A model generated the notes under the pieces. The model was not told the origin of the DNA. It was given only the letters and a program-made list of their open reading frames with translations, and made no database searches. Shown here piece after piece: positions 1-10,612 of a stretch of 64,000 nt of DNA. The stretch's first letter is position 1; each line of letters begins with the position of its first letter. This stretch comes from Acinetobacter pragensis (GTDB taxonomy: Bacteria > Pseudomonadota > Gammaproteobacteria > Pseudomonadales > Moraxellaceae). The stretch is taken from the NCBI RefSeq assembly GCF_001605895.1, contig NZ_LUAW01000018.1:132-64131 (forward strand), read 5' to 3'. A program made the translations under genes and the position numbers.

Positions 1-1913
1 TCACGGCCTGTGTTCGCAAGCGCACAGAATGTGAAACGAACCGCATCTGTACCGTAAGACTGAATACCTTCTGGGAATTCTTTACGCGTTGATTTCTCAA
101 TTTTTGATGCTTGTTTCGGGTTCATTAAACCAGTGGTACGTTTTTGTACCAAGGTTTCAAGATCCACACCGTCAATCAAGTCGAGTGGGTCAAGCACGTT
201 GCCCTTAGATTTAGACATCTTCTGACCTTCGCCATCACGTACCAAACCGTGTACATACACAGTTTTAAACGGTACTTGCGGTGTGCCGTCTTCATTTTTC
301 ATGAAGTGCATGGTCATCATGATCATGCGGGCAACCCAGAAGAAGATAATGTCAAAACCAGTGACAAGGACATCAGTTGGGTGGAAAGTATTTAAGAAAT
401 AGTTTTCTTTATCTTTCGCAGCATCGCCAGTCCAGCCTAAAGTTGAGAATGTCCAAAGGCCAGAAGAGAACCATGTGTCTAACACGTCTTCGTCTTGATC
501 CAATTGAACATCAGCAGGAATGCCATTTTTCGCACGAACTTCCGCTTCGTCACGGCCAACATATACATTGCCGTCTTTATCGTACCAAGCTGGAATGCGG
601 TGACCCCACCACAATTGACGTGAAATACACCAGTCTTGAATGTTGTTCATCCAAGCCATGTACATGTTGCTGTATTGTTCAGGCACAAACTTAATATCGC
701 CATCTTTTACAGCTTTAATTGCAGGCTCAGCAAGCGGTGCAATTTTCACATACCATTGGTCAGTCAATAGCGGCTCAACGATCACACCTGAACGGTCACC
801 GCGAGGCGGTTTCAGCGTGTACGGCTGAATTTGATCCAACCAGCCTTCAGCTTCAGCTTGTTCAACCAATTGCTTACGTGCAGCAAAACGTTCTAAACCT
901 ACGTATGCAGCAGGTGCAGGGATGGTTTTAGAAATTTGTTCGCCCGCTTTCGCGATGTATTCAAACTCAGCCAACACTTCCGCATTTTTGTTGAAAATGT
1001 TGATGATTGGCAATTCGCAGCGTTTGCCGACTTCATAGTCATTGAAGTCGTGCGCAGGGGTGATTTTCACACAGCCTGTACCAAATTCTTTGTCTACATA
1101 CTCATCTTTAACGATAGGAACAGCACGGCCTGTAATTGGCAGAATAATGTTTTTGCCAACCAATGCCGCATAACGTTCGTCATCCAGCGCAACAGCAACA
1201 GCGGTATCACCTAATAATGTTTCAGGACGAGTGGTTGCAACAACGATGTGATCTTTACCGTCGTGGGTACGAACGGATTTATCTTCAAAGAAATATTTGA
1301 AGTGCCAAAGTGAACCTGCTTCTTCTTTATCAGACTCAACTTCTAAGTCAGACAGCGCAGTTTGTAATTTTGGATCCCAGTTGACTAGGCGTTTACCGCG
1401 GTAGATTAAGCCATCTTCGTGCAATCTCACGAACACTTCTTTTACTGCGTTCGATAAACCGTCATCCATGGTAAAGCGTTCACGTGACCAGTCTACCGAT
1501 GAGCCTAGACGACGGATTTGACGGGTAATGTTGCCGCCAGACTGTTCTTTCCATTCCCACACTTTTTCGATGAACTTTTCACGGCCAAGATCATGGCGGC
1601 TGATGCCTTCAGCACCCAGCTGGCGTTCAACAACCATTTGTGTTGCGATACCCGCGTGGTCTGTACCCGGCTGCCATAAGGTATTTTTACCAGACATACG
1701 GTTAAAGCGTGTCAGGGCATCCATGATGGCATTGTTGAAACCATGACCCATGTGCAAGTTGCCTGTGACGTTAGGTGGCGGAATCATGATGCAGAATGAT
1801 TCACCCTTTTTAGATGGCTTGAAGTAGCCGCGTTCTTCCCAAGTCTTGTACCATTTTTTCTCGATCTCGGTAGGATCGTAGGTCGTAGCAATATTTTGCG
1901 CTGAATCAGTCAT
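1..1913 (-). CDS. valS: Valine--tRNA ligase (C-terminal part cut by window edge)
   Basis: Class I aminoacyl-tRNA synthetase that charges tRNA-Val and edits mischarged threonine. About 637 N-terminal residues are visible; the rest (anticodon-binding and coiled-coil region) lies beyond base 1. The HIGH-type motif reads HMGH at residues 54-57, preceded by PPNVTGNL, the hallmark of ValRS. KMSKS lies at residues 565-569 (bases about 204-221). The start ATG at 1913-1911 gives [14 protein letters not shown], a normal N-terminus. The gene is divergent from the hypothetical gene at 2121. Identity is secure from the two signature motifs and their spacing; the C-terminus cannot be checked. Confidence 0.96.
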   Translation of the reverse strand, partial: MTDSAQNIATTYDPTEIEKKWYKTWEERGYFKPSKKGESFCIMIPPPNVTGNLHMGHGFNNAIMDALTRFNRMSGKNTLWQPGTDHAGIATQMVVERQLGAEGISRHDLGREKFIEKVWEWKEQSGGNITRQIRRLGSSVDWSRERFTMDDGLSNAVKEVFVRLHEDGLIYRGKRLVNWDPKLQTALSDLEVESDKEEAGSLWHFKYFFEDKSVRTHDGKDHIVVATTRPETLLGDTAVAVALDDERYAALVGKNIILPITGRAVPIVKDEYVDKEFGTGCVKITPAHDFNDYEVGKRCELPIINIFNKNAEVLAEFEYIAKAGEQISKTIPAPAAYVGLERFAARKQLVEQAEAEGWLDQIQPYTLKPPRGDRSGVIVEPLLTDQWYVKIAPLAEPAIKAVKDGDIKFVPEQYSNMYMAWMNNIQDWCISRQLWWGHRIPAWYDKDGNVYVGRDEAEVRAKNGIPADVQLDQDEDVLDTWFSSGLWTFSTLGWTGDAAKDKENYFLNTFHPTDVLVTGFDIIFFWVARMIMMTMHFMKNEDGTPQVPFKTVYVHGLVRDGEGQKMSKSKGNVLDPLDLIDGVDLETLVQKRTTGLMNPKQASKIEKSTRKEFPEGIQSYGTDAVRFTFCALANTGR

Positions 1914-2032
1914 AGTCTAAACAGATCAAAAGTAGATAAAAAATTGCATCTATTGTAGCAAAAAAAAACTGGGTTTAGGCATTTTGAAGATATGGAAACT
2001 TCATATGTTTGCATGTTAGAAATAAGAACTGG

Positions 2033-2061
2033 TTGGCAGTTTTCATCCGAAGCCTTATGAT
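2033..2061 (+). promoter_or_regulatory. Predicted sigma-70 promoter for the 2121 gene
   Basis: TTGGCA (2033-2038), a 17-base spacer, then TATGAT (2056-2061). Both hexamers are close to consensus and lie about 60 bases upstream of the ATG at 2121. The site is in the 207-base gap between divergent valS and the hypothetical gene. Predicted from sequence only. Confidence 0.5.
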
Positions 2062-2120
2062 AGAGTGAAGATAAAAGCGCCAAGTTCGCAGCCACTATAA
2101 ATAAAAAGAGGAGCCGATGA

Positions 2121-2792
2121 ATGAGCTATAGCATTTCACTGAAAATTCAGCCGGAAACCCATCAGCGTTTTATCAATCTGCATCAGCGTTTGAATACTGG
2201 GGACGCATCCAATTTAGCCAAGCCCTTAGGTGAAAATTTGGCAGATATCGCCTGTGAAATTATCGATCAGGTTTTTGGCAATATTGCTAAAATGTCTAAA
2301 TCCGGCGACCGTGAATCGGAAAAAATTATTCAGCATATTTTAGAAACAACGCGCAAATACATGCCGTGGTCAGTGTCTTTTTTCGGCAATGAGCGTTTGC
2401 TGCCGATGGTGAATTATCTGCATGATTTAACCATAGAAAAGGACGGGCACTTTTATGTGACCTATCCTATAGATCATACGCTGGCCAATGCGCTTCTGGG
2501 CCATGTTGAAAAAATGAAAGACGGCAATAATGCTTATGTTCCGCCGGCTTTAAAAGCCTTTACAGAGGTGGTGGATCAAGGGGTAACGCATTTAATCCGT
2601 GAACCGAAAAGAATGCTGAAATTCAATGTGGTGGTGGATAAAACCTTAAATGGCGTGATTAATGTGACCACGCAGCTCGGCTATAAGCGGTTTGATAAAT
2701 TGGGTCAAATTTATGATGCAAATTCTATGAGCGGATATTTTGATCACTTTTTGATTTTTTTAAATAATGAGCAGAAACAAAAAAACGATTAA
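2121..2792 (+). CDS. Conserved hypothetical protein, 223 aa
   Basis: I do not recognise a named family. The product looks soluble: no signal peptide, no membrane segment, and mixed alpha/beta composition with a polar N-terminal half. The ATG at 2121 is chosen because a strong GAGGAG Shine-Dalgarno lies 7 bases upstream; the ATG at 2117 runs into a stop after four codons. The gene is monocistronic in appearance, with a good promoter at 2033-2061, divergent from valS and 52 bases ahead of the dehydrogenase gene at 2845. Codon use matches its neighbours, so it is probably a resident lineage gene rather than a recent arrival. No function is proposed. Confidence 0.8.
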   Translation: MSYSISLKIQPETHQRFINLHQRLNTGDASNLAKPLGENLADIACEIIDQVFGNIAKMSKSGDRESEKIIQHILETTRKYMPWSVSFFGNERLLPMVNYLHDLTIEKDGHFYVTYPIDHTLANALLGHVEKMKDGNNAYVPPALKAFTEVVDQGVTHLIREPKRMLKFNVVVDKTLNGVINVTTQLGYKRFDKLGQIYDANSMSGYFDHFLIFLNNEQKQKND

Positions 2793-2844
2793 ACTGCAGG
2801 ATAGCAACTTTTTAATAAAACAATGATTTCATGAGGAATGCATC

Positions 2845-3651
2845 ATGGCAAAGCTGGATGATTTAAACGGTAAAGTCGTATGGATTACAGGCGCTTCATC
2901 CGGTTTGGGCAAAGCCTTGGCGCAGGAATGCGCGTTGCAGGGCGCGCAAGTGGTGTTGACGGCGCGCCGTTTTAATGAACTGGAAAATGTCCGTGTCAGT
3001 TTGCTGAATCCGGATCTGCATGTATCTATTCCAGCAGATATTACAGATGAAAGCCAAGTCCGCCAAGCGTATGAAAAAGTGCTGGAGTGCAAGGGGCGGA
3101 TTGACTGGCTGATCAATAATGCAGGCTTAAGCCAGCGCGCTTTAATTGCAGATACCACCATGCAGACTGAACGCGCGATTATGGAAGTCGATTACTTCTC
3201 TCAAGTCTTTTTGACCAAAACGGTATTGCCGACTTTTCTAAATCAAAAAACTGGCCGTATTGTCTTTGTTTCGAGTGTTGCAGGCTTACTGGGCACACAG
3301 TACCGCGCTTCGTACTCGGCGGCTAAAGCGGCTATTCATATGTGGGCCAATAGCCTGCGCGCAGAAGTGGCGGATGAGGGCGTGGATGTCTCGGTGATTT
3401 TTCCCGGATTTGTCAAAACCAATGTTTCTTTCAATGCCTTGAATGGCGAAGGGAAAGCTCAAGGGCATCAGGATGAAGCGATTGAAAATGGTTTGGAAGC
3501 GGATGAATTTGCGCAAATTTCAGTAAAAGCTTTACTGAAAGGCGAGGAGTACATTGTGGTTGGTGGCCGCAAAGAAGTACTTGGTACCTGGGTGTCGCGT
3601 CTGTCACCAAGCACACTGTATAAAATGATTCGTAAAGCGAAAGTGAAATAA
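2845..3651 (+). CDS. SDR-family NAD(P)-dependent oxidoreductase
   Basis: Classical short-chain dehydrogenase of 268 aa. The Rossmann glycine motif TGASSGLG is at residues 15-22, NNAG at 91-94, the catalytic serine at about 144 within FVSSVAG, and the YxxxK pair is Tyr157/Lys161. An Arg-Arg pair at 41-42 after the second beta strand suggests NADP(H) preference (inference). The C-terminal tail is longer than in minimal SDRs and resembles the DHRS7-like group, whose bacterial substrates are mostly unknown. It follows the 2121 gene by 52 bases on the same strand and could be co-transcribed. The substrate cannot be read from sequence. Confidence 0.9.
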   Translation: MAKLDDLNGKVVWITGASSGLGKALAQECALQGAQVVLTARRFNELENVRVSLLNPDLHVSIPADITDESQVRQAYEKVLECKGRIDWLINNAGLSQRALIADTTMQTERAIMEVDYFSQVFLTKTVLPTFLNQKTGRIVFVSSVAGLLGTQYRASYSAAKAAIHMWANSLRAEVADEGVDVSVIFPGFVKTNVSFNALNGEGKAQGHQDEAIENGLEADEFAQISVKALLKGEEYIVVGGRKEVLGTWVSRLSPSTLYKMIRKAKVK

Positions 3652-3664
3652 CGCCTATTTTCTT

Positions 3665-3685
3665 CCCTCTCTTTTAGGGAGAGGG
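3665..3685. repeat. Short hairpin, possibly a dispersed REP-like element
   Basis: CCCTCTC and GAGAGGG form a 7-bp stem with a 7-base loop, between the SDR gene and the convergent ybjQ-like gene. The T-run is poor on both strands, so terminator function is uncertain. Short GAGAGGG-type hairpins are common between Acinetobacter genes, hence the REP-like suggestion. Confidence 0.3.
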
Positions 3686-3744
3686 AGAGCAGGAGTTCAT
3701 TTAAAAAGTTCAGCAACGCCCTATCACGCAGAAGGAGCAAAGCC

Positions 3745-4179
3745 TCAGGCTTTTATCGCCGTTCCATAAGCAAAGACTTCAATCATGCCGCCTTGCATGC
3801 CCAGCTCAGTGGTGCTTAAACGTAAGCCCATAATGTGTGTTGCCCTCATTTTTTCAGCTTCAAGCTTTAAGCGGACGACCGCTTCACGGCGCGCGCGGTC
3901 AACAACGCTTTCATAGCTGGTCAAGCGGCCGCCGAAAAAATTCTGGATATTGGCAATGACATATTTAAAATAATCATGGGAAATCACCACATTGCTTGAA
4001 ACCAGCTGACCTGAATGTTCGCTAGTTTTGAAGCGGTTATTGTCAATTCGGATATACGCCAAGCGCTGTTCCTGTATTTCCAGCTGTTTGAAATGCTTGC
4101 GCTCTGCATGCCGGCCAAATGTCCAGCCGACTGCAAATAAAATCACAAAGATAGCGACTTTAAATAAAAAAGCATCCAT
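3745..4179 (-). CDS. YbjQ-like domain protein with N-terminal membrane anchor
   Basis: 144 aa. An N-terminal hydrophobic helix (about residues 5-22, LFKVAIFVILFAVGW) is followed by a charged linker and a YbjQ/UPF0145 fold (about 45-144). That domain shows the FFGGRLTSYESVVDRARREA segment and the conserved MRATHIMGLRLST and VFAYGTAI stretches. YbjQ proteins form pentamers and were once called heavy-metal-binding; their role is not established. The gene is 4 bases downstream of a second, soluble YbjQ-family gene, so the two are translated from one transcript. The membrane-anchored version is the unusual partner and may form mixed oligomers with the soluble one (inference). Confidence 0.8.
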   Translation of the reverse strand: MDAFLFKVAIFVILFAVGWTFGRHAERKHFKQLEIQEQRLAYIRIDNNRFKTSEHSGQLVSSNVVISHDYFKYVIANIQNFFGGRLTSYESVVDRARREAVVRLKLEAEKMRATHIMGLRLSTTELGMQGGMIEVFAYGTAIKA

Positions 4180-4183
4180 AGCT

Positions 4184-4540
4184 TCAGCCTTGAGCAGGGA
4201 ATGAGTCAGCCAGCTTTGGCGCCAGCGTTTCTACACGCACGGCTGTACCATAAACAAAAAGTTCTGAGGCGCCTTGGGCAATATTCGACGTTGAAAAGCG
4301 GATGCCGACAATAGCATTGGCGCCTAAGCCGCGGGCTTTCTCAATCATGCGGCTCATCGCTTCCTGACGCGACTCTTCCAGCAGTTCGGTATAGCCTTTG
4401 AGTTCACCGCCGACAATATTTTTTAGGCCAGCCATAAAATCACGGCCGACATGCTTGCTTCGCACCGTGCTGCCGTACACCACATCTAATTGCTGAGTAA
4501 TGGTGTGTCCGGGAACTGTTTCAAGATTGCTTAAAATCAT
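4184..4540 (-). CDS. YbjQ family protein (UPF0145)
   Basis: 118 aa, close to the usual length of the soluble YbjQ/UPF0145 family. Conserved stretches are visible in order: YGSTVRSKHVGRDFMAGLKN, VGGELKGYTELLEESRQEA, GANAIVGIRFSTS and ELFVYGTAVRV. It has neither signal peptide nor membrane segment. E. coli YbjQ is of unknown biological role; crystal structures of the family show a pentameric ring. It is the first gene of a two-gene unit with the membrane-anchored paralogue directly downstream. Family assignment is firm, function is not. Confidence 0.88.
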   Translation of the reverse strand: MILSNLETVPGHTITQQLDVVYGSTVRSKHVGRDFMAGLKNIVGGELKGYTELLEESRQEAMSRMIEKARGLGANAIVGIRFSTSNIAQGASELFVYGTAVRVETLAPKLADSFPAQG

Positions 4541-4627
4541 AGCTGATTCATGTGTTTATTTTTGATGTATTGAAGATAGGCAAAGTGATTGATAAAAGCA
4601 ACTTTGTTCGCCAATAAATAAGCGGCA

Positions 4628-4652
4628 ATAAAAAAGCCCACCGGAGTGAGCT
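4628..4652 (-). terminator. Rho-independent terminator after adeK
   Basis: On the minus strand AGCTCAC-TCCG-GTGGGCT forms a stem followed by TTTTTTA. It lies about 23 bases past the adeK stop codon and closes the adeIJK transcript. Confidence 0.8.
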
Positions 4653-4674
4653 TTTTCTATTTTAAGGCAATGGC

Positions 4675-6129
4675 TTATTTAGCCGCATCTGCCTTGCGTT
4701 CTGCTGTAGACGGCTGCTGTTGAACAGCATCGCTAGTATTGGCTTTAATGCCGCCGCCTAAAGATTTATACAGCTCAACTTGGTTGTTTAAATTTGCTTG
4801 TTCAAGCAATAGCAAACCTTGTTCCGCTGAATAAGACGTACGCTGCGCATCCAATACAGTTAAGTAGCTGTCAATACCAGCACGGAAGCGGGCATTTGAC
4901 AATTTATAGGTGGTATTGGTCGCATCTACCAAGCGGCGCTGTGCAGATAAGCGGTCACCGATGTTTTGACGTACAGCCAATGCATCATTCACTTCACGGA
5001 ATGCAGACTGAATTGATTTTTCATAATCAGACAAAGCGATCTGCTGGTCTGTTTCTGAAATTTTGATGTTGGCTTTACGTGTGCCCCAGTCAAAGATTGG
5101 AATATCTAAGCTTGGCCCCAAGCCCCATACAAAACTGCCAGACTTAAACAAATCGCTTAAGTCTGTAGATGCATAGCCGGCAGTACCTGTCAGGCTGATG
5201 GTCGGGAATAGGCTGGCTTTGGCAGCGCCAATATTCGCGCCAGCTGCAGACAGTTTATATTCGGCAGCGCGTACATCCGGACGGTTGTTCAGCAAGTCGC
5301 TTGGCAAGCCAGAGCCGATTGTGCTGTTTGAGGTAATGCGGGTAATACGCTGACCAGGCAGCATATTTTCAGGCACTTGCTGACCGACAAGCAAATTCAG
5401 CAAGTTTTTCGCTTGCGCCACTTGAGTCTTATAATTGGCAACGTCGTTGCGCGCAGTTTCTACAGAAATTTGCGCTTGGCGTACAGGAACTTCGCTGTCA
5501 ATGCCGACATCAAAACGTTTTTTGTTCAGATTGTAAGATTCAAGCTGAGCTTTGAGCGTTTGATCTGCCAGTTTCAAGTTTGCATTTGAAAATGAGTAGC
5601 TGAGCCATGCTTGCGCCACTTGGCCGATCAATGCAATTTGAGTTGCATCACGCGCGCTTGCAGTTGCAAGGTAGCTATCTAAAGCATTGTCTTTTAGGCT
5701 GCGGACACGGCCCCACAAATCAAGCTCATAGGCTGTCACGCCTAAACCCACGTTATAAGACGTAATCGGTTTTTGAGTGCTGAGCGTATCTTGACGCAAG
5801 ACACTGCCGCTGGCGCCAATGGTCGGCAGCTGGTTGTTTTCAGTGATTTGATATTGCTGCTGCGCGCGTTGAATATTCAGCGCTGCAGTACGCAAATCAC
5901 GGTTATTTTCCAAAGCTAAATCAAGTACTTGAACCAAACGTTGATCTGAGAAAAAGTCTTTATAGCCTTGCGCCGCTGCTGAAGTGCCAGACGCGCTCTC
6001 AGTGTAGCTTTGCGGAATATTTGCCTGAGCGGCCGGTTCTGGACCGCGCATGCTTTGGCAGGCAGCCAAAGCAAGCGCTAGTGAAGAAACCGCAATGCTA
6101 CGACCTGTAATAGACCATATATTTTGCAT
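4675..6129 (-). CDS. adeK: Outer-membrane channel of the AdeIJK RND efflux pump
   Basis: TolC/OprM-type lipoprotein channel of 484 aa that completes the tripartite drug pump. A lipoprotein signal ends at LALAACQS, so the mature protein begins at that Cys and is lipid-anchored on the inner face of the outer membrane. Two OEP (outer membrane efflux) repeats follow: residues about 60-250 with RDLRTAALNIQRAQQQY, and about 270-460 with NNRPDVRAAE and RFRAGIDSYLTVLDAQR. The start ATG overlaps the adeJ stop in a TGATG junction, implying coupled translation; an in-frame GTG three bases upstream is less likely. The sequence closely resembles AdeK of A. baumannii. Confidence 0.96.
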   Translation of the reverse strand: MQNIWSITGRSIAVSSLALALAACQSMRGPEPAAQANIPQSYTESASGTSAAAQGYKDFFSDQRLVQVLDLALENNRDLRTAALNIQRAQQQYQITENNQLPTIGASGSVLRQDTLSTQKPITSYNVGLGVTAYELDLWGRVRSLKDNALDSYLATASARDATQIALIGQVAQAWLSYSFSNANLKLADQTLKAQLESYNLNKKRFDVGIDSEVPVRQAQISVETARNDVANYKTQVAQAKNLLNLLVGQQVPENMLPGQRITRITSNSTIGSGLPSDLLNNRPDVRAAEYKLSAAGANIGAAKASLFPTISLTGTAGYASTDLSDLFKSGSFVWGLGPSLDIPIFDWGTRKANIKISETDQQIALSDYEKSIQSAFREVNDALAVRQNIGDRLSAQRRLVDATNTTYKLSNARFRAGIDSYLTVLDAQRTSYSAEQGLLLLEQANLNNQVELYKSLGGGIKANTSDAVQQQPSTAERKADAAK

Positions 6130-9100
6130 CACGATGTGTGCTCCTGATTATTTTGTTGTTTTGGTTTGTACTTAAAGATACTTCGAATCCATACGTAGAA
6201 CACAGGAATGAAGAAGATACCCAGTAAGGTCGAGCTGATTACGCCGCCCAGTACACCATAGCCGACAGAGTGCTGGCTGCCTGCACCTGCGCCAGAGGCC
6301 AGCGCAAGCGGAAGTACACCAAAACCAAAGGCTAGGGTAGTCATAATGATTGGGCGCAAACGCATTCTTGCGGCATGCATTGTCGCTTCAAACAGATCTT
6401 CGCCTTTTTCCTGAAGTTCTTTCGCAAATTCTACAATCAAAATCGCGTTTTTGGCAGCCAAACCAATGACTGCAACGATCGCGACTTGGAAGTAGATGTT
6501 ATTGGAAAGATTGGAATCTTTAAGCAATACCATGCCAAGGAAGGTGAGCGCTACCGCACCGACAACACCTAGAGGGACAACTAAAAGTACAGAGAATGGA
6601 ATTGACCAGCTTTCATACAGCGCAGCCAGACACAGGAATACGATCAATAAAGACAGTGCGTAAATAATCGGCGCTTGAGCACCAGATTCACGTTCTTCAA
6701 GTGATAGGCCTGTCCATTCGTAATCAAAGCCTTTTAGGCCCATAGACGGAAGTTTCGCAATGATTTCTTCCATAGCTGCCATTGCATCGCCAGAACTGAC
6801 ACCCGGAGCAGGCGTGCCTTGAATGTTCATCGATGAAATGCCGTTATAGCGTTCCAGACGCGGTGAACCGTAAGTCCATTCGCCTGTTGCAAATGCCGAG
6901 AACGGAACCATTGTGCCTTGGCTGTTGCGTACATACCATTTGTTCAAGTCTTCAGGCATCATGCGGGAATCTGCTTCGCCTTGAACATAAACTTTTTTCA
7001 CGCGGCCGCGGTCAACAAAGTCATTGATGTAAGAACCGCCCCAAGCCATACCCATTGTGGTATTAATCTCAGAGATGCTTACACCCATCGCGCCAGCTTG
7101 CGCTTGGTCAACAATGATTTTGTACTGAGGCGTATCTTCCTGACCATTCGGACGCACGCCAGCTAAGCGCTTGTCTTGTGCAGCCATGCCTAAAATCGCA
7201 TTACGCGCATTCAGCAACTGATCGTGACCTAAGCCGCTTGAATCTTTCAGCTGCAAGTTAAAGCCAGCAGTCACACCCAATTCAGGCATTGCAGGAAGCT
7301 GCAATGGCATGATGTAAGAAGCATCTTTAACGATCATGTTCAATGCCATACCGCGCTGAATAATCTTACCGATTTGAGCTTCTGGTGTTGTCCGGTCTTC
7401 CCAGTCTTTTAATTTAATAAAAGCCAAACCAGCGTTTTGACCGACACCTGTAAACGAGAAGCCAGATACGCTGAATACAGATTCGACGTAATCTTTTTCC
7501 TTGTTCAGGAAGTAGTCTGTCATTGTGCTGATTGTTTTGTCTGTACGGTCCAATGTCGCGTTTGGCGGCAACTGCACCAGTGTCATCACCACACCTTGGT
7601 CTTCATCGGGAAGGAACGAAGACGGCAGTTTAGTGAACAGAAGGCCTAAAATAATAATGACAACGCCATACAGTAAACCTGAGAACACTTTATGGTGTGT
7701 CATGCGGTTTACGCCGTTTTGATACTTACCGGCGACTTTGTCGAATGTTTCATTAAACCAGCGGAAGAAACGCGCAGGCAAGCTGTTGCTTGGCGCCGCA
7801 TTTTTGTCATGCTGTTTTAGAATGGTCGCACAAAGGGCAGGGGTAAAGGTCAACGCGACAATCAGTGACAGGATCATGGCTGTCACCAGCGTGATCGAGA
7901 ACTGACGGTAAATTACACCTGTTGTACCGCTCATGAATGCCATCGGTACGAATACCGCAGACAGTACAGATGTAATACCGACCAATGCGCCGGAAATCTG
8001 CCTCATCGAGATCTCTGTGGCTTCCACAGGGTCAAGATGCTCTTCGGCCATAATCCGTTCAACGTTTTCCACCACAACAATTGCATCATCGACCAGCAGG
8101 CCAATCGCAAGCACCATGGCAAACATGGTTAACGTGTTGATAGAGAAACCGAAGACATTAATTACAGCAAATGTACCCAATACCACCACAGGCACTGCCA
8201 TGGTTGGAATGAGGGTCGCGCGCCAGTTCTGCAAGAACAGGAACATAACCAGGAATACAAGGATCACCGCTTCAACTAAGGTGTGAACAACACTCTCAAT
8301 TGACAATTGAATGAACGGAGTTGTATCAAACGCAAGTTTATCTTGCATTCCTGTAGGGTAGTTTTTACGAAGATCGACCAGACGGGCTTCAACTGCAGCC
8401 GCTGTATCTAACGCATTCGCGCCAGTAGCCAGTTTGATTGCTACACCGCCGGCAGGCTTGCCGTTGAATTTAGAGTCAAACTGATAGTTGTCTGCGCCTA
8501 ATTCGACACGGGCAACATCACCTAAACGGACTTGCGCGCCGCTTGTTGTGTTTTTCAAGAAGATATTTTTAAATTCTTCAGGAGTTGTCAGCAGGCTTTG
8601 CGCATTGACTGTCGCGTTCAGCACTTGTCCTTCGACAGAAGGCGCACCGCCTAATTGACCGACAGCAACTTGCGCGTTTTGTGTTTTCAGCGCTGCAGAA
8701 ATATCGCTTGGAGTTACTTGGAGGCTTGCCATTTTGGCAGGATCCATCCAGATACGCATCGCATATGAGCCGCCGAATACCTGTACTTCACCGACACCAG
8801 CAACACGGCTGAGCGGTTCCGAAATATTCGAGTTCACATAGTCTTTAATGTCATCTGCAGATAAGCTGCTGTCAGGCGAATAGAATGCAATTACCTGCAG
8901 GAAGCTTGCGCCTGATTTAGTAACCTTTACCCCTTGACGCTGAACGTCTTCAGGCAAAAGCGCAGTCGCAGACTGCAGTTTGTTCTGTACTTGAACTTGG
9001 GCAATATCAGGATCTACACCTTGTTCAAAGTTCAGAGAAATAGAGGCTTGACCGTTACCTGCGCTGTTTGAAGAAATATAGCGCAAACCGTCAAGGCCGT

Positions 9101-9308
9101 TCATTTGCTGTTCGATGATCTGCGTCACTGTATTTTCAACAGTCGCAGCAGATGCACCCGGATAAGTTGCAGAAATCGTTACCGTTGGCGGGGCAATGGT
9201 TGGATACTGCGCGATAGGCATTTTTGTCAGCGTGAGAATACCCGCCAGCATAATGACTAACGCAATCACCCAAGCAAAAATTGGGCGATGGATAAAGAAT
9301 TGAGCCAT
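6129..9308 (-). CDS. adeJ: RND multidrug efflux transporter AdeJ
   Basis: Inner-membrane proton/drug antiporter of the HAE-1 family, 1059 aa, the size of AcrB/AdeJ. The N-terminus [16 protein letters not shown] starts TM1. The proton-relay pair Asp407-Asp408 is in TM4 ([13 protein letters not shown]). Two large periplasmic porter loops (about 40-330 and 560-870) flank the TM bundles, and the C-terminal half carries the conserved [14 protein letters not shown] of TM10. The trimer captures drugs from the periplasm and passes them to AdeK through AdeI. The 5' end is 12 bases after adeI and the 3' end overlaps adeK. In Acinetobacter this pump is intrinsic and has very broad specificity; the regulator AdeN is not in this window. 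Confidence 0.97.
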   Translation of the reverse strand: MAQFFIHRPIFAWVIALVIMLAGILTLTKMPIAQYPTIAPPTVTISATYPGASAATVENTVTQIIEQQMNGLDGLRYISSNSAGNGQASISLNFEQGVDPDIAQVQVQNKLQSATALLPEDVQRQGVKVTKSGASFLQVIAFYSPDSSLSADDIKDYVNSNISEPLSRVAGVGEVQVFGGSYAMRIWMDPAKMASLQVTPSDISAALKTQNAQVAVGQLGGAPSVEGQVLNATVNAQSLLTTPEEFKNIFLKNTTSGAQVRLGDVARVELGADNYQFDSKFNGKPAGGVAIKLATGANALDTAAAVEARLVDLRKNYPTGMQDKLAFDTTPFIQLSIESVVHTLVEAVILVFLVMFLFLQNWRATLIPTMAVPVVVLGTFAVINVFGFSINTLTMFAMVLAIGLLVDDAIVVVENVERIMAEEHLDPVEATEISMRQISGALVGITSVLSAVFVPMAFMSGTTGVIYRQFSITLVTAMILSLIVALTFTPALCATILKQHDKNAAPSNSLPARFFRWFNETFDKVAGKYQNGVNRMTHHKVFSGLLYGVVIIILGLLFTKLPSSFLPDEDQGVVMTLVQLPPNATLDRTDKTISTMTDYFLNKEKDYVESVFSVSGFSFTGVGQNAGLAFIKLKDWEDRTTPEAQIGKIIQRGMALNMIVKDASYIMPLQLPAMPELGVTAGFNLQLKDSSGLGHDQLLNARNAILGMAAQDKRLAGVRPNGQEDTPQYKIIVDQAQAGAMGVSISEINTTMGMAWGGSYINDFVDRGRVKKVYVQGEADSRMMPEDLNKWYVRNSQGTMVPFSAFATGEWTYGSPRLERYNGISSMNIQGTPAPGVSSGDAMAAMEEIIAKLPSMGLKGFDYEWTGLSLEERESGAQAPIIYALSLLIVFLCLAALYESWSIPFSVLLVVPLGVVGAVALTFLGMVLLKDSNLSNNIYFQVAIVAVIGLAAKNAILIVEFAKELQEKGEDLFEATMHAARMRLRPIIMTTLAFGFGVLPLALASGAGAGSQHSVGYGVLGGVISSTLLGIFFIPVFYVWIRSIFKYKPKQQNNQEHTS

Positions 9309-9320
9309 TCAGTCTACCCC

Positions 9321-10577
9321 TTATGAATTTGAAGTAGCTTTTTGTTCAGTCTTCGCAGCAGCTTGAGCAGCTGGTTTCGCTTGGCCAGCGGCGCCTTGAG
9401 CACCTTGCGGCGCAGCAGCTTGAGGCTGGTAAGGTTTAGCCGTAACTTGCTGTTCAGGCTTAACTTTCGCAATGCCGTCTACAATCACTTTGTCGCCAGC
9501 TTTTAAGCCGTCAGTCACGATCCAGTCTTTGCCTTGAACGCCAACAGTCGTAATTGGACGAGACTCAACAGCGCCTTTTGCATTAACCAGCATTGCAATG
9601 GCCTGACCTGTTGGAGTACGGGTAATTGCGGCTTGAGGAATCAAGTAAGCATTTGGAATAATACCTTGTACAATTTTTGCGTTCGCGAACATGCCCGGAA
9701 GCAGCAGGTGATTCGGGTTGGCGAAAACAGCGCGCAAAGTGACAGTGCCTGTATCAGGGTTAACGCTGGCATCGGAGAATGCTAAACGGCCTTCTACTGG
9801 GTAGTCGCTGCCATCTTCCAGCTTCAACTGCACTTTGGTGTTGTTGCTGCTGTCCAATGCGCCTTTGCTTAACTGCTGACGCAAGCGAAGCAATTCTGCG
9901 CTAGATTGGTTAATATCCACATAGATTGGATCTAAGCGCTGAACTGTGACCAGCGGATCGGCTTGATTGGCTGTTACCAATGCGCCGACAGTGACCGTAG
10001 AACGGTTGGTTTGACCTGAAATTGGCGCACGCACTGTTGAATAGCCCAAATTAATTTGGGCATTTTTCAAGGTCGCTTGGTTCGCATTCAAAGTCGCTTC
10101 AGCCAATTTTACTTGACCCACGATATCGTCATATTCTTGTTTAGAGATGGCATTTGAACCGACCAATTGGCGGTAACGGCCTTCTTTAATACGCAGAACA
10201 TTCAGTTCCGCTTCAGCGCTGGCAATAGCCGCGCGCGCATTATCAACAGTTGCACGGTTCGAGCTTGAATCGATCTCGTAAAGCGCCTGGCCTTCACGGA
10301 CATAGCTGCCTTCAGCAAACAGACGTTTCAGAACGACACCGCTGGTTTGCGGACGCACTTCAGAAATTTCATATGCTGTAGTACGGCCCGAAAGTTCTAC
10401 AGACTGCTCTACGCTTTGCGGCTGGGCAACAATCACGCCAACTTCAGTTGGAGGCATCTGCTGAGCAGCGCCAGCTTGCTGGGCATCTTTTGGATCTTTG
10501 CTACAACCGACAAGTGCAATACTTGTTGCTAATGCGCAAGCAGTCAGGGCGGGAGCCCAAAGCTTTGCAGACATCAT
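9321..10577 (-). CDS. adeI: Periplasmic adaptor (membrane fusion) protein of AdeIJK
   Basis: HlyD/AcrA-type membrane fusion protein, 418 aa. The lipobox ALVGC lies near residues 21-25, so the protein is a lipoprotein anchored in the inner membrane. Domains follow the family order: barrel-sandwich halves at about 65-100 and 175-215 around a coiled-coil hairpin (about 100-175), then beta-barrel (215-300) and membrane-proximal domains. The C-terminal tail is rich in Ala, Gln and Pro. It joins AdeJ to AdeK. Two adjacent ATG codons open the gene with a GAGGTG Shine-Dalgarno upstream. It lies 35 bases after the PAP2 gene on the same strand, with no terminator visible between, so both may share the promoter at 11266-11294. 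Confidence 0.96.
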   Translation of the reverse strand: MMSAKLWAPALTACALATSIALVGCSKDPKDAQQAGAAQQMPPTEVGVIVAQPQSVEQSVELSGRTTAYEISEVRPQTSGVVLKRLFAEGSYVREGQALYEIDSSSNRATVDNARAAIASAEAELNVLRIKEGRYRQLVGSNAISKQEYDDIVGQVKLAEATLNANQATLKNAQINLGYSTVRAPISGQTNRSTVTVGALVTANQADPLVTVQRLDPIYVDINQSSAELLRLRQQLSKGALDSSNNTKVQLKLEDGSDYPVEGRLAFSDASVNPDTGTVTLRAVFANPNHLLLPGMFANAKIVQGIIPNAYLIPQAAITRTPTGQAIAMLVNAKGAVESRPITTVGVQGKDWIVTDGLKAGDKVIVDGIAKVKPEQQVTAKPYQPQAAAPQGAQGAAGQAKPAAQAAAKTEQKATSNS

Positions 10578-10612
10578 TCTTTCACCTCTATTAGATTCTT
10601 ATCTAAAATTAT

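Noticed and set aside
1910..2095. 61-aa minus-strand frame overlapping the valS start.
   Set aside because: No ribosome-binding site, no family resemblance, and it covers the predicted promoter of the 2121 gene.
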